64,000 bases of DNA from Persicirhabdus sediminis (GTDB lineage: Bacteria > Verrucomicrobiota > Verrucomicrobiia > Verrucomicrobiales > Akkermansiaceae). The position numbers and the translations under genes were made by a program. The stretch lies in contig NZ_JAENIM010000039.1 of NCBI RefSeq assembly GCF_016595495.1, positions 230,659 through 294,658 on the forward strand, in the 5' to 3' direction. Positions 16,693 through 25,883 of this stretch are shown here, one piece after another (the first letter of the stretch is position 1; every line of letters starts with the position of its first letter). Under the pieces are notes generated by a model that was not told the DNA's origin, searched no databases, and saw nothing but the letters and a program-made list of their open reading frames with translations.

Positions 16693-17352
16693 ATGTGTGA
16701 GCTGATCGATACACCGAGCCAGTCAACTAAGGGGCAAATCCTTGATGCTCTGGCTGAGTTGGTCGCTGAAAAAGGTTTTGAGACAGTCTCTTTGCGCGAT
16801 ATTACAAACAAAGCGCGAGTGAATGTAGCCGCCGTTAATTACCATTTTGGCAGTAAGGATAAGTTAGTTGATTGCCTAGTAGCGCGTTGCATTCAGTTGG
16901 TGAATAGTGAGCGAATACGCTTGCTCGATCTCGCTGAAAGTCAGCTTGCTGATGGGCCACTTGATTTGGATATCGTGCTCGATGCCTTTTTTCGTCCATT
17001 TTATAGTCAAGTTTCAGGTGAGTCGTGCAGCTTGAACCTATACGCCAAGCTGATGGGGCGAATGATTAGCAATTTCCACGAAGGGCTTCCTGAGGAAGTT
17101 GTGCCGCAATTTCAGGAAACGGCTGCTAGGTTTACTCAGGCCCTTCAGTTAGCTTTGCCAGATGTGCCAGAGGAGTCGATTATTTGGGGGCTGCATTTCA
17201 GTTACGGGGCGATGGCGCACACATTGGTATATGGATCGGTGCTCAAACAAGTTAGCCATGGGCGCTCAGGCACCCCAACAGATGAGGAAGTTTTACAGAA
17301 AATGATCGAATTTTGTCGTAAGGGCTTAGAAGGAGGTGCACAGCGTGCGTAG
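16693..17352 (+). CDS. TetR-family transcriptional regulator of the efflux operon
   Basis: The 219-residue product has an N-terminal TetR helix-turn-helix (TKGQILDALAELVAEKGFE, then LRDITNKARVNVAAVNYHFG and SKDKLVDCLV; about 10-65). The helical ligand domain resembles the CecR/YbiH type. I prefer the ATG at 16693 over an in-frame TTG at 16654, because a palindromic site lies between them. It is the first gene of the RND efflux operon: its end overlaps the outer-membrane factor gene by 8 bp. It most likely represses its own operon. Confidence 0.88.
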   Translation: MCELIDTPSQSTKGQILDALAELVAEKGFETVSLRDITNKARVNVAAVNYHFGSKDKLVDCLVARCIQLVNSERIRLLDLAESQLADGPLDLDIVLDAFFRPFYSQVSGESCSLNLYAKLMGRMISNFHEGLPEEVVPQFQETAARFTQALQLALPDVPEESIIWGLHFSYGAMAHTLVYGSVLKQVSHGRSGTPTDEEVLQKMIEFCRKGLEGGAQRA

Positions 17353-18739
17353 AGGTCAATTATGTTTGTTGAGTGTTGGCATCGGTATTTCTCTGGCAGC
17401 ATGCTCAGCAACGGCTCCCGAGGCTCGCATTGATTCTGAGCTAGAGTTTGCTCCGAGTATCTGGTCAGCTCGTAAAGAGGCTAATACGCCAGTCGACCAT
17501 GATTGGGTGAAAAGCTTTGGCGATGCGAGTCTGAGTAAGTTAGTGAATGAAGCTCTAACGAAAAACCCTGACATGACCGTCGCTGCTGAACGCCTAGTTC
17601 GTGCTCAAATTGCAGCCAATGTCGCTGGAGCTGGAGGACGTCCAGAGGTGACTCTCGGTGCTAGCGGCAACAAACAAGAGCTAGGTGGTATGGGGTTTGG
17701 GCGTCCTGAAAGTTATGGCGTTGATCTAAATGTTGGTTGGGAGCCAGACATCTGGGGACGCTATCGCAAAGAGCAGTCTGCAGCGATTGCCGATGCGCAA
17801 GCTTCTCAGCAGCAGTACCGTGCTGCTAGGTCTTCTCTAGCAGCTCAAGTTTGTAAAGCATGGTTTGCTCTTGCTGAGTCTAACCAGCAGGTGAAGCTAG
17901 CGGAGGAAGCATTGAAAACCTATGAGAGTACACAAAGCTCAATTCAGGACCGCTTCGAGCGCGATATGCAGGCTGAGGGAGGGTCGGCATCGCAGCTTCG
18001 TTTATCACAGACAGATGTAGCTACAGCGAAAGCTGAGTTATCTGCTAGGAAGTCTGATAGGGAAATGGCGCAGCGTCAGCTCGAGTTGATTGTTGGTCGC
18101 TATCCAGCTGGCAAAGAGCAAGGGAAGGTGAAGTTACCTAAAGTGCCAAAACAGGTTCCAGCAGGACTTCCGTCTGAGCTACTGTTGCGGCGGCCAGATA
18201 TCATCAGCGCGGAACGACAGTACGCAGCGGCTGGAGCTAGAGTTAGAGAAGCTGAGTTAGCTGTCTATCCAAGTTTTCGCCTGACCGGCTCTAGTGGGTT
18301 TTCGTCTAGTGAGCTAGGTAATGTGATCAATAGTGATATGGGCGTGTGGTCGTTAGGCATCGGGGTGACCCAGTACCTTTTTTCTGGTGGCCGTATCTTG
18401 GGCGAAATTAATAGCCGAAGATCTGTTGATAGAGAGGCCGCTGCTCAGCTACACCGTACCGTTTTGCAGGGATTTGCTGAGGTTGAGCAAGCCTTAGCGA
18501 TGGAGAAATGGCTCGCTCAGCGTGAGCGCGACATTAACGAGGCATTTGAGTTAGCCGCTGAGGCATCGCAAGCTGCTGAAGATGATTTTAGAGATGGCAA
18601 TGGTGATGTGTTAACTTTGTTTCTAGCACAAAACCGCAAGATTGTCTTGAATACGCAAGTGGTTTCGATTCGCCGCTTACGCCTAAATAACAGAGTCGAT
18701 TTGCATTTAGCCCTTGGGGGAGGATTTTATATCAAATGA
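17345..18739 (+). CDS. Outer-membrane efflux lipoprotein (NodT/OprM type)
   Basis: The 464-residue TolC-family channel subunit begins with a lipoprotein signal (LLSVGIGISLAAC, lipid Cys about 20). It has the duplicated helical/beta repeats of the family: NPDMTVAAERLVRAQ, VNVGWEPDIWGRYR-like strands, LLLRRPDIISAERQYAAAGARVREAE and GVTQYLFSGGR. I chose GTG 17345, because a strong GGAGG lies 8 nt upstream; the GTG at 17336 overlaps that site. Its stop overlaps the adaptor ATG by 4 bp. It forms the outer-membrane exit of the RND pump. Confidence 0.93.
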   Translation: MRRGQLCLLSVGIGISLAACSATAPEARIDSELEFAPSIWSARKEANTPVDHDWVKSFGDASLSKLVNEALTKNPDMTVAAERLVRAQIAANVAGAGGRPEVTLGASGNKQELGGMGFGRPESYGVDLNVGWEPDIWGRYRKEQSAAIADAQASQQQYRAARSSLAAQVCKAWFALAESNQQVKLAEEALKTYESTQSSIQDRFERDMQAEGGSASQLRLSQTDVATAKAELSARKSDREMAQRQLELIVGRYPAGKEQGKVKLPKVPKQVPAGLPSELLLRRPDIISAERQYAAAGARVREAELAVYPSFRLTGSSGFSSSELGNVINSDMGVWSLGIGVTQYLFSGGRILGEINSRRSVDREAAAQLHRTVLQGFAEVEQALAMEKWLAQRERDINEAFELAAEASQAAEDDFRDGNGDVLTLFLAQNRKIVLNTQVVSIRRLRLNNRVDLHLALGGGFYIK

Positions 18740-19932
18740 GTGAGGAAGAAATTGTAGAGTCAACCCACAAGCTGCGGACATGGGTGAGTGTATTACTCGG
18801 GCTGATCGTGCTGGCCATAGGAGCTGGGATAATGCTGTACCTGTTCGCCAATGGACCAGTAGCTAGCAAAAAGGAAGATGAAGTTGTTCTGCCCAGTGTC
18901 GAGGTGATAGAGGTCTTGCCTCAGGCCAAACAGATCTGGATCAAAACTCAGGGTAAAGTTCAGCCAAAGCGAGTCACTCAGGCAGCTGCAGAAGTAGCTG
19001 GTAGAATTACCTATGTGGCCGATAGATTTGAGGCTGGTGGATATTTTGCAAAAGGTGATGTGCTTTTGAAAATTGATCCCAGCGACTATCAATCAGCGCT
19101 GGCTGATGCGCAGGCAAATTTAGCACAGAGTAAGTTGTTGTTAGCACAAGAGCAAGCTAGGGCTGAACAGGCAGTGCGCGACTGGGCTAAGTTAGGTCGC
19201 GGTCGTGAGGCCTCAGACCTAGTACTGAGAAAACCCCAGCTGGCCGCAGCAGAAGCGGGCATACAGTCTGCTGCTGCCTTAGTCCAGCTGGCTGAGAATA
19301 ATCTATCAAGAACTGAATTGAAGGCACCATACGACTGCCGAATCGACGCTACTTATATCGACTTGGGTTCCTATGCCGCACCAGGCGCTCGTCTAGCGGA
19401 TTTGCATTCGTCAGATGATTTTGAGATTCGCCTGCCTATCACATTGAGCCAATATGGATTTTTAGACCTCGACGGCGATAGTGTGGAAGGTTCTGAAATT
19501 GTAGCGAGTTCGATGGTCGCAGGAAGGCACGTTGAGTGGCCTGGAACTATCGTTAGGGGTGAAGGAAAAGTGGATCCAAGCACCATGACTTTACACTTAG
19601 TCGCTAAGCTCAAGGCAAATACGACGGCTGCCTATAGAGAGTTTAGATTTCCCCCGGTTGGCATGTTCCTTCAGGTTCAGCTGCGAGGAGGCATGATGGA
19701 GCGCGCTGTGGAAATCCCGAGACAGGCAGTACGCGATGGCGATGTGGTCTACATTGTAGACGGTGATGGTGTATTGGATATTTTGCCAGTCAAATTAATC
19801 CGAGTGATGCGTGAGTCAGTTTTGATTGAGAACCCATTGCCAGCTGGAGCTCAACTCATTATCAGCCCGATGGACTCTCCCGTGCGCGGCAGTAAAGTGC
19901 TCATTAGGACAGCAGAGGATAACCCGCAATAG
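18736..19932 (+). CDS. RND efflux periplasmic adaptor (membrane fusion protein)
   Basis: A 398-residue HlyD/AcrA-type adaptor. An N-terminal transmembrane anchor (TWVSVLLGLIVLAIGAGIML, about 15-35) replaces the lipid anchor of AcrA. The lipoyl halves (AAEVAGRITYVADRF, FAKGDVLLKIDPSDY and NLSRTELKAPYDCRI) enclose a short alpha-hairpin (about 118-180). Beta-barrel and membrane-proximal domains follow. It bridges the inner-membrane pump and the outer-membrane channel encoded on either side. The ATGA overlap with the preceding gene and the 2-bp gap to the pump gene indicate a tight operon. Confidence 0.93.
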   Translation: MSEEEIVESTHKLRTWVSVLLGLIVLAIGAGIMLYLFANGPVASKKEDEVVLPSVEVIEVLPQAKQIWIKTQGKVQPKRVTQAAAEVAGRITYVADRFEAGGYFAKGDVLLKIDPSDYQSALADAQANLAQSKLLLAQEQARAEQAVRDWAKLGRGREASDLVLRKPQLAAAEAGIQSAAALVQLAENNLSRTELKAPYDCRIDATYIDLGSYAAPGARLADLHSSDDFEIRLPITLSQYGFLDLDGDSVEGSEIVASSMVAGRHVEWPGTIVRGEGKVDPSTMTLHLVAKLKANTTAAYREFRFPPVGMFLQVQLRGGMMERAVEIPRQAVRDGDVVYIVDGDGVLDILPVKLIRVMRESVLIENPLPAGAQLIISPMDSPVRGSKVLIRTAEDNPQ

Positions 19933-19934
19933 AC

Positions 19935-22900
19935 ATGGAAAAAGCGATTCATTGGTTTAGCAAAAACCACGTAGCAGCCAATTTTTTGATGTTGGTTGTC
20001 TGTCTAGCTGGGTTTACTACTTGGTTTAAACTGAGTAAAGAGATCTTCCCCGAGCTGGAGTTAGATGCGGTATTGATACAGGTACCATTTCCAAATGCCA
20101 CACCAGCGGAAGTAGAAGATGGTATTATTCTACCTATCGAAGATGCGATTGCAGATGTCGATGGGGTCAAAAGGATCACCGCGACGGCGACAGAATCGTT
20201 GGGTGCTGTGACGGTCGAAGTGGATCTGGGTTATGAAGTTAGAGACGTCATGACCGACCTGAAAAGTAAGGTTGATGCGATTGATAATTTTCCAGATAAT
20301 GCTGAGAAACCTGTGCTGGAGGAGGCTACTCTAGACATCCAGGTCATGAGTGTAGCAGTTTCTGCTGATGTGGATGAGAAGACGCTGCGTCGCTTTGGCG
20401 AGGAAATTCGCGATGGTCTGTTGGACTACCAAGCGCCAGACCCGAAAGGGATTAAAGAGAGATTCTTGCGCATGTTGCAAGGAAAACCAAAGATCACTAA
20501 GGTCGAGTTAGCTGCAGTTAGGCCTTACGAAATATCTATTGAAGTTTCAGAAGATACTCTACGCAGTCACCAACTAACGATTCAGCAAGTGGCCGATGCC
20601 GTTCGCCGATCTTCATTAGATTTGCCGAGCGGGTCCATACGTACGACGGCGGGAGAGGTTGTCATTAGAGCGCGGGGCAAACGATACGAAGGGCAAGCAT
20701 TCCGCGACATCATCGTGGCGACCAAGGATGACGGCTCAGAGCTACGCTTGCATGAGGTGGCTGAGGTGATTGATGGATTTGAGAATGTCGATCTATCAGC
20801 TAGATTTGATGGCAAAAATGCAATTGTGCTTAACGTCTACCGGACGGCTGGCCAAGATACTTTGGTGGTTGCTGATGCCATTAGGGATTATGCCAAAAAT
20901 GTGGCGCCAAAGAGTTTACCTGAAGGTGTGACGGTCGAGCTTTGGAATGACGCTAGCAAACACTTACAGGGGCGACTCGAGTTGCTAGGTCGCAATGGCG
21001 GAACTGGTCTTGTGTTAGTTTTTGTGGTGCTGGCCATGTTCTTGCGCCCGAGCTTGGCGTTTCTAGTAGCTTTGGGGATTCCAGTTTCTTTTGCTGGAGG
21101 TATCTGGATGATGCCGCATATGGATGTCTCTATCAATATGATCTCCTTGTTTGCCTTTATCTTGGTGTTGGGGATCGTGGTTGATGATGCCATTGTCGTT
21201 GGCGAAAATGTCTATAGTCGTATTCAGTCTGGTGAGCACCCGCAGATTGCCAGCTGGAAGGGGACGCAGGAGGTCGGTGTGGTAGTGACATTTGGTGTAC
21301 TAACTACGATGATGGCATTTACTCCAATGTTAGGGCTAAGTGGGGTGAGCGGGAAAATTTGGCCGAATATTCCACTGGTGGTTATACCTACCTTATTTTT
21401 CTCACTGCTGCAGTCGAAGTTTGTTTTACCGGCACATCTAGCTACTTTGCGTCCGCGTGATGTTAATCGCAAACACGGACTCATTACTCGCGTTCAGCAT
21501 CGCATTGCTGATGGCCTTGAATGGGCGGTAGCTCATTTTTACAAACCGGTATTGCACCTTTGCTTGCAGTTTCGGTATTTTGTTTGGGGTGGCTTCATTG
21601 CTCTCTTCTTGTTAGTAGCAGGTTTGGTTGGCGGTGGCTGGGTCCCATTTGAGTTCATGCCAAAGGTGGAAGGTGATGTTGTTTCAGCAAAGTTAGAGCT
21701 GCCTAATGGTGTTGCTTTTGAATATACCGAAGAGGCTGTGAAAAAGATGGAAGCAGCCGCAGTTAAGGTTGGAAATCGTTTCACCGATAGAGAGGGGAAC
21801 CCTGTGTTAGTTCACTGTCTAGCGAGTGCTGGTACCCAGCCGTTTCTAGCTGGATTTGGCGCCGGGCGCATTCCTCTAGGCAGTCATTATGGAGAGGTCA
21901 CACTTGAGTTAGTTCCAGCTGCAAATAGGGATATCAGCGCGGACGAATTTATTGTTGCGTGGCGTGATGAAATTGGGGGGATTCCTGGTGTTGTCGAATT
22001 GAGCTTCAAGCAAGAGACTGGTTCTGGCGGCAACGCTATTGACGTGGAAATTTCTGGGCGAGATTTGAAAACGCTTAATGAAGCTTCGGAGTTTATGTTA
22101 GCCAAGCTCAACGATTACGTTGGAGTTAAAGATATAACAAGTGATAGCCGAGTTGGTAAACAAGAGGTCGTCTACGAGGAATTAACACCAACGGGTCGTT
22201 CTTTAGGTTTCCGTCTATCCGATGTGGCTAATCAACTGCGCCAAGCTTTCTATGGTGACGAGGTTCAGCGCATTCAGCGCGGGCGCGACGAGGTGAAAGT
22301 GATGGTTCGCTACCCAGAAGCTGAGCGCAAATCGCTAGAAAATCTGGACGAAGTTAGGTTGCGTACAGTGAATGGTGAAGAGATTCCATTAGAAGAGGTG
22401 GCGATTGGTTCACCTGAGCGTGGTCCAGCTGCGATTCATCGAGTTGACCGCAAACGAGCAATCAAGATCAGTGCGGACGTCGATCGTTCAGTAGCTAATG
22501 CCAACGAGATTATGGGCTTATTTACAGAAGAGGTGCTCGATCAGCTAGATGATCTCTATCCGGGCGTAGCTTGGGATTATCTTGGTGAGCAAAAGGATCA
22601 ACGAGATAGCGTTTCAGAGATGAGCCAGAAATTCATTCTAGCTCTGATAGGCATTTATGTGCTGATGGCTATCCCGCTGCGATCCTACATTCAGCCAATG
22701 ATTGTGATGTGTGTGATTCCATTTGGTATCGTTGGCGCTGTTGCTGGTCACATCATCATGGGGCTGGATTTGAGTATCATGTCTATGTGCGGCATTGTCG
22801 CGCTGGCTGGGGTTGTGGTGAATGATTCACTGGTGTTAGTGGAATATGTTAATCGTCATCGAAATGAGGAAAAGTCGATAGTTGACGCAATTAGGCATGC

Positions 22901-23135
22901 TGGCGTTAGACGTTTCAGACCTGTGCTATTAACGTCACTAACGACGTTTGCTGGCCTGATTCCAATGCTGTTGGAAACTGATATGCAAGCTCGTTTCCTA
23001 ATCCCTATGGCGGTATCCTTGAGTTTTGGAATCCTATTTGCCACGGCGATTACGCTGATTCTTGTACCTTGTTCGTATTTCATTTTGGAGGATTTCAAAA
23101 AGATGTTTTTGCAAGAGAAGTCTCCAACTGAATAA
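19935..23135 (+). CDS. RND multidrug-type efflux transporter (AcrB/HAE-like)
   Basis: The 1066-residue inner-membrane pump has TM1 near residues 14-32, two large periplasmic loops and two bundles of TM helices in the second part of each half. The proton-relay Asp pair is seen in GIVVDDAIVVGENV (TM4). The matching segment of the second half is GVVVNDSLVLVEYVNRHR. Length and topology are those of drug or lipid exporters rather than heavy-metal pumps, but the substrate is not readable. It is the last gene of the TetR-OMF-MFP-RND operon and is followed by a terminator. Confidence 0.95.
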   Translation: MEKAIHWFSKNHVAANFLMLVVCLAGFTTWFKLSKEIFPELELDAVLIQVPFPNATPAEVEDGIILPIEDAIADVDGVKRITATATESLGAVTVEVDLGYEVRDVMTDLKSKVDAIDNFPDNAEKPVLEEATLDIQVMSVAVSADVDEKTLRRFGEEIRDGLLDYQAPDPKGIKERFLRMLQGKPKITKVELAAVRPYEISIEVSEDTLRSHQLTIQQVADAVRRSSLDLPSGSIRTTAGEVVIRARGKRYEGQAFRDIIVATKDDGSELRLHEVAEVIDGFENVDLSARFDGKNAIVLNVYRTAGQDTLVVADAIRDYAKNVAPKSLPEGVTVELWNDASKHLQGRLELLGRNGGTGLVLVFVVLAMFLRPSLAFLVALGIPVSFAGGIWMMPHMDVSINMISLFAFILVLGIVVDDAIVVGENVYSRIQSGEHPQIASWKGTQEVGVVVTFGVLTTMMAFTPMLGLSGVSGKIWPNIPLVVIPTLFFSLLQSKFVLPAHLATLRPRDVNRKHGLITRVQHRIADGLEWAVAHFYKPVLHLCLQFRYFVWGGFIALFLLVAGLVGGGWVPFEFMPKVEGDVVSAKLELPNGVAFEYTEEAVKKMEAAAVKVGNRFTDREGNPVLVHCLASAGTQPFLAGFGAGRIPLGSHYGEVTLELVPAANRDISADEFIVAWRDEIGGIPGVVELSFKQETGSGGNAIDVEISGRDLKTLNEASEFMLAKLNDYVGVKDITSDSRVGKQEVVYEELTPTGRSLGFRLSDVANQLRQAFYGDEVQRIQRGRDEVKVMVRYPEAERKSLENLDEVRLRTVNGEEIPLEEVAIGSPERGPAAIHRVDRKRAIKISADVDRSVANANEIMGLFTEEVLDQLDDLYPGVAWDYLGEQKDQRDSVSEMSQKFILALIGIYVLMAIPLRSYIQPMIVMCVIPFGIVGAVAGHIIMGLDLSIMSMCGIVALAGVVVNDSLVLVEYVNRHRNEEKSIVDAIRHAGVRRFRPVLLTSLTTFAGLIPMLLETDMQARFLIPMAVSLSFGILFATAITLILVPCSYFILEDFKKMFLQEKSPTE

Positions 23136-23157
23136 GGTGTATTCTATACAAAAAAAA

Positions 23158-23180
23158 CCAGCTAGCGGTGAGCTAGCTGG
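23158..23180. terminator. Bidirectional terminator between efflux operon and sulfatase
   Basis: CCAGCTAGC (23158-23166) pairs perfectly with GCTAGCTGG (23172-23180) across a 5-nt loop. An eight-A run precedes it (T-run on the minus strand, serving the sulfatase ending at 23199). CTTTT follows it on the plus strand. Confidence 0.8.
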
Positions 23181-23198
23181 CTTTTGAGATTGTGAAAG

Positions 23199-24587
23199 TT
23201 AGTGTTTTTGGTGATGCCCGTCGCCTGTGTAGACAGGAATAAGCTGGTCGAGTTCTTCTACCACTTTTTGATACTCGGGGTTATTGGCTAGATTGACCCA
23301 TTCCTTGTAATCATTGTTGTGATCGTAAAGTTCAGCTGATCCATCTCGGTATTTTATGTAGCGATAGCGGTCGGTTTGGACGGCGTGGTTATTGCCGCTA
23401 TAAGTGGTTGTGATTCCTTTGCGCACACTTTCAGCTGGCTTTTTCATCAGTGGAGCCAAGCTGATGCCTTCGAGTTTGTCATTGGCTGGTAGACCAGCTA
23501 GCTCAACCAAAGTTGGATACATGTCTATCAGTCCAACAGGAGAAGTGTTCTTTTGTCCGCCTTTATGATTAGGCGCTTTAATAATGAGCGGCACGTGTGA
23601 TGAACGTTCCCATAGACTATGTTTCTGAGTGATACCTTTTTCCCCAAGATGATAGCCGTGGTCTGACCAAAAGATAACAATGGTATTGTCTTTATATTTG
23701 CTGCTTTCTAGGGCGTTTAAGACTTCGCCGACGTAGTGGTCGGCAAATGTAATGGAGGCAAGGTAAGCTTGCACCATGTTAGGCCATTGCTTTTCTTTGA
23801 TCAGCCAGTCGGTCTGCGGCATTCCGTGGTAGAGGTTTACTTTTTTCGACATCTCAGGCACGTCGTCGAGCTCGTTAGGTGAGTAGGGAGGTAAGGTTAG
23901 TTTTTCTGGATCAGGATAGAAATCGAACCATTTTTTAGGCACAAACCATGGGACGTGCGGGCGGATAAATCCAACCATGAGGAGGAATGGTTTGTCGTGA
24001 TCTTCTTGTAATCTATCGATAGCCCATTTGGCAGCTTTGTAGTCACTCATTCCCTCGTCACTTTCTGGATAGGCACCCCAGTCAGTGATGGTGAATCTGC
24101 TTTTGAAATTAAGGCTATCATTTTTGTTGGGGAGTCTACCCCAGTCGCCTCGTCCGCCCGACATATCCACCGAACCTTTTGGCACGTGTTTGTGCATGAT
24201 TTTTCCCACAGCCATGGTTTTGTAGCCGTGGTCGCGGAAATACTCGTGCATTAGTCTTGAGCCCATTTTGTTAGCCTTCTTGGCGACGACGTCGTCGCTG
24301 ACTTGGGTCATCACATCTATGGTGGATGAATACATGCTAGTCATGATGCTGGCACGCGACGGCCCGCAAATTGGATTCTGGCAGTGAGCCTGAAGGAAAA
24401 CAGTGCCTTCGCTGGCTAGCTTGTCGATGTTAGGGGTGATGACGTCTGGATTCTTCCCTGTGTAGCCGAGCCAGTCGTTCATATCGTCGGCTGATATGAA
24501 TAAGATATTGGGCCGTTGTTCAGCAGTGGCTGGCTGAATGAGCATGGGACTGATGATGGTGGCTGCAGTGAGGATGAGTGATTTCAT
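23199..24587 (-). CDS. Secreted formylglycine sulfatase, iduronate-2-sulfatase-like
   Basis: A 462-residue sulfatase with a signal peptide (MKSLILTAATIISPMLIQPATA). The core is RPNILFISADDMNDWLG (calcium Asp pair) and ICGPSRASIMTSMY with the C-x-P-S-R formylglycine motif (Cys about 74). The ADDMNDW start and the PFLLMVGFIRPHVPWFVPKK segment are typical of the iduronate-2-sulfatase-like branch; substrate assignment beyond sulfated glycans is not justified. FWSDHGYHLGEKG and the C-terminal YDHNNDYKEWVNLA segment are present. It is divergent from the IclR/AraC-type regulator across 310 bp, so joint control is plausible. Confidence 0.92.
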   Translation of the reverse strand: MKSLILTAATIISPMLIQPATAEQRPNILFISADDMNDWLGYTGKNPDVITPNIDKLASEGTVFLQAHCQNPICGPSRASIMTSMYSSTIDVMTQVSDDVVAKKANKMGSRLMHEYFRDHGYKTMAVGKIMHKHVPKGSVDMSGGRGDWGRLPNKNDSLNFKSRFTITDWGAYPESDEGMSDYKAAKWAIDRLQEDHDKPFLLMVGFIRPHVPWFVPKKWFDFYPDPEKLTLPPYSPNELDDVPEMSKKVNLYHGMPQTDWLIKEKQWPNMVQAYLASITFADHYVGEVLNALESSKYKDNTIVIFWSDHGYHLGEKGITQKHSLWERSSHVPLIIKAPNHKGGQKNTSPVGLIDMYPTLVELAGLPANDKLEGISLAPLMKKPAESVRKGITTTYSGNNHAVQTDRYRYIKYRDGSAELYDHNNDYKEWVNLANNPEYQKVVEELDQLIPVYTGDGHHQKH

Positions 24588-24897
24588 AAATGGCTCAGTC
24601 AGTTAGTTGGTCTCTTGGTTTTTTGATCTATTTATTAGTGCTGTGAGCAGGGGGCTGATAGATGATGCGATGGCTCGTGGGTGGTTTCTTCTTCAAGCCA
24701 ATCAGTAAGTTGTCATTAGCAAACTTTTGTACGCATAGGGATGATTAAATTGTTTTTATCATCAAAACTGTGGAATCGTGCCAATACTGGTAGAATCTGT
24801 TTTTAAGCGGTTGTTTTGACATTTGTGAGAAATATCACCAGCGGTGTCAAAAACCACTGGTTCGATGAAATAAGGCGCAGAGCATCACGTAATTTAT
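24588..24897. other. Divergent promoter region with inverted repeat
   Basis: This AT-rich region lies between divergently transcribed sulfatase and regulator genes and has no ORF of its own. It holds an inverted repeat, TTTTGACA (24814-24821) and TGTCAAAA (24845-24852), with 23 bp between the arms. That could be a regulator site for either gene. No IclR-type helix-turn-helix coding remnant is visible upstream of the regulator. Confidence 0.45.
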
Positions 24898-25800
24898 ATG
24901 ATAAGTATGAATTCACGTGATGCACAGAAGGTTTTGGCTGCCTCAGTAGACCTGTTGAACAATCTCTCTACGGAGACGCATCTAACGACGGCTTTGGCTA
25001 GATATTCACCAGATGATTTGGAGGCAAAAACAATCCACTCGATTAAGGGGACACAAGTGTTCAACTTCACCCTCGAGGTTGGGTGTGTGATTCCTTTGCA
25101 CGCTTCAGCACCTGGCAAAGCGATGCTCTCAAAGATGACTCATAGTGAGCTAGAGCAGCAATTTGCGGTGATGAAGCTGGAGAGGTATACAGATACCACG
25201 ATAGTGGAAACTCCAGGTTTGGCGCAAGAGATCGCTGGTGATATCAAGCGCGGATTTTCTGTCGATCTAGGTGAAAACCTGATCGGGGTAAATTGTGTTT
25301 CATGTGCATTTCGCCATCCTAAAACTCAGAGCCTATATGCCGTATGGGTGACAGGTTTGAGCATTAACATTCCTCAAAGTGAATTTGCTAGCTTGGCGAT
25401 GAAGGTGCAATCATGCATTCACCAGATCGTTAAGCGTCTGGAAGATTCTGAGCTGAATCAAGGCGACTTCGCCGCGATTATCGTGCAACGCGCCAAGGAT
25501 AACCTTCAGGCTGATCTGAATAAAAATATTCAGATGAAGTCGTTTGCTGAAGACGTGTTAGGCGTGGGCTATTCTTGGTTTAGAAAGAAGTTTAAACTGA
25601 TGACAGGTACGAGCCCTAACCAGTACTTGCTAGATCTTAAAATGGAAAAAGCACGTACCTTGCTTGAGCAAACTGAACTCAGTGTTAAAGAGATCAGCCA
25701 CAGCCTTGGTTATGATTCACAAGATTACTTTTCAGCTCAGTTTAAGAAAAAGCACCATGTTTCGCCGTCAGGTTTTCGTGAGAGCTTAGCTGTGAAATAA
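24898..25800 (+). CDS. Hybrid regulator: IclR effector domain fused to AraC-type DNA-binding domain
   Basis: A 300-residue protein. Residues about 10-185 match the IclR ligand-binding domain: VIPLHASAPGKAMLSKM, a RGFSVDLGENLIGVNCVSCAF segment close to the family's G-x-x-x-D-x-x-E motif, and a final strand/helix. Residues about 200-298 are a complete two-helix-turn-helix AraC/XylS domain (MKSFAEDVLGVGYSWFRKKF; MEKARTLLEQTELSVKEISH; YFSAQFKKKHHVSPSGFRES). The usual N-terminal winged helix of IclR proteins is absent. It lies between a sulfatase gene and a GH3 gene and probably senses a sugar-derived ligand; this is inference. Confidence 0.85.
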   Translation: MISMNSRDAQKVLAASVDLLNNLSTETHLTTALARYSPDDLEAKTIHSIKGTQVFNFTLEVGCVIPLHASAPGKAMLSKMTHSELEQQFAVMKLERYTDTTIVETPGLAQEIAGDIKRGFSVDLGENLIGVNCVSCAFRHPKTQSLYAVWVTGLSINIPQSEFASLAMKVQSCIHQIVKRLEDSELNQGDFAAIIVQRAKDNLQADLNKNIQMKSFAEDVLGVGYSWFRKKFKLMTGTSPNQYLLDLKMEKARTLLEQTELSVKEISHSLGYDSQDYFSAQFKKKHHVSPSGFRESLAVK

Positions 25801-25883
25801 TCAGTTTTAGCGACGTAGATTCGTTGTTTTGCCATGGCTAAAGGTGTCGATTCACGGTTTTTTGTGGTCGAATAAGTACTGAT

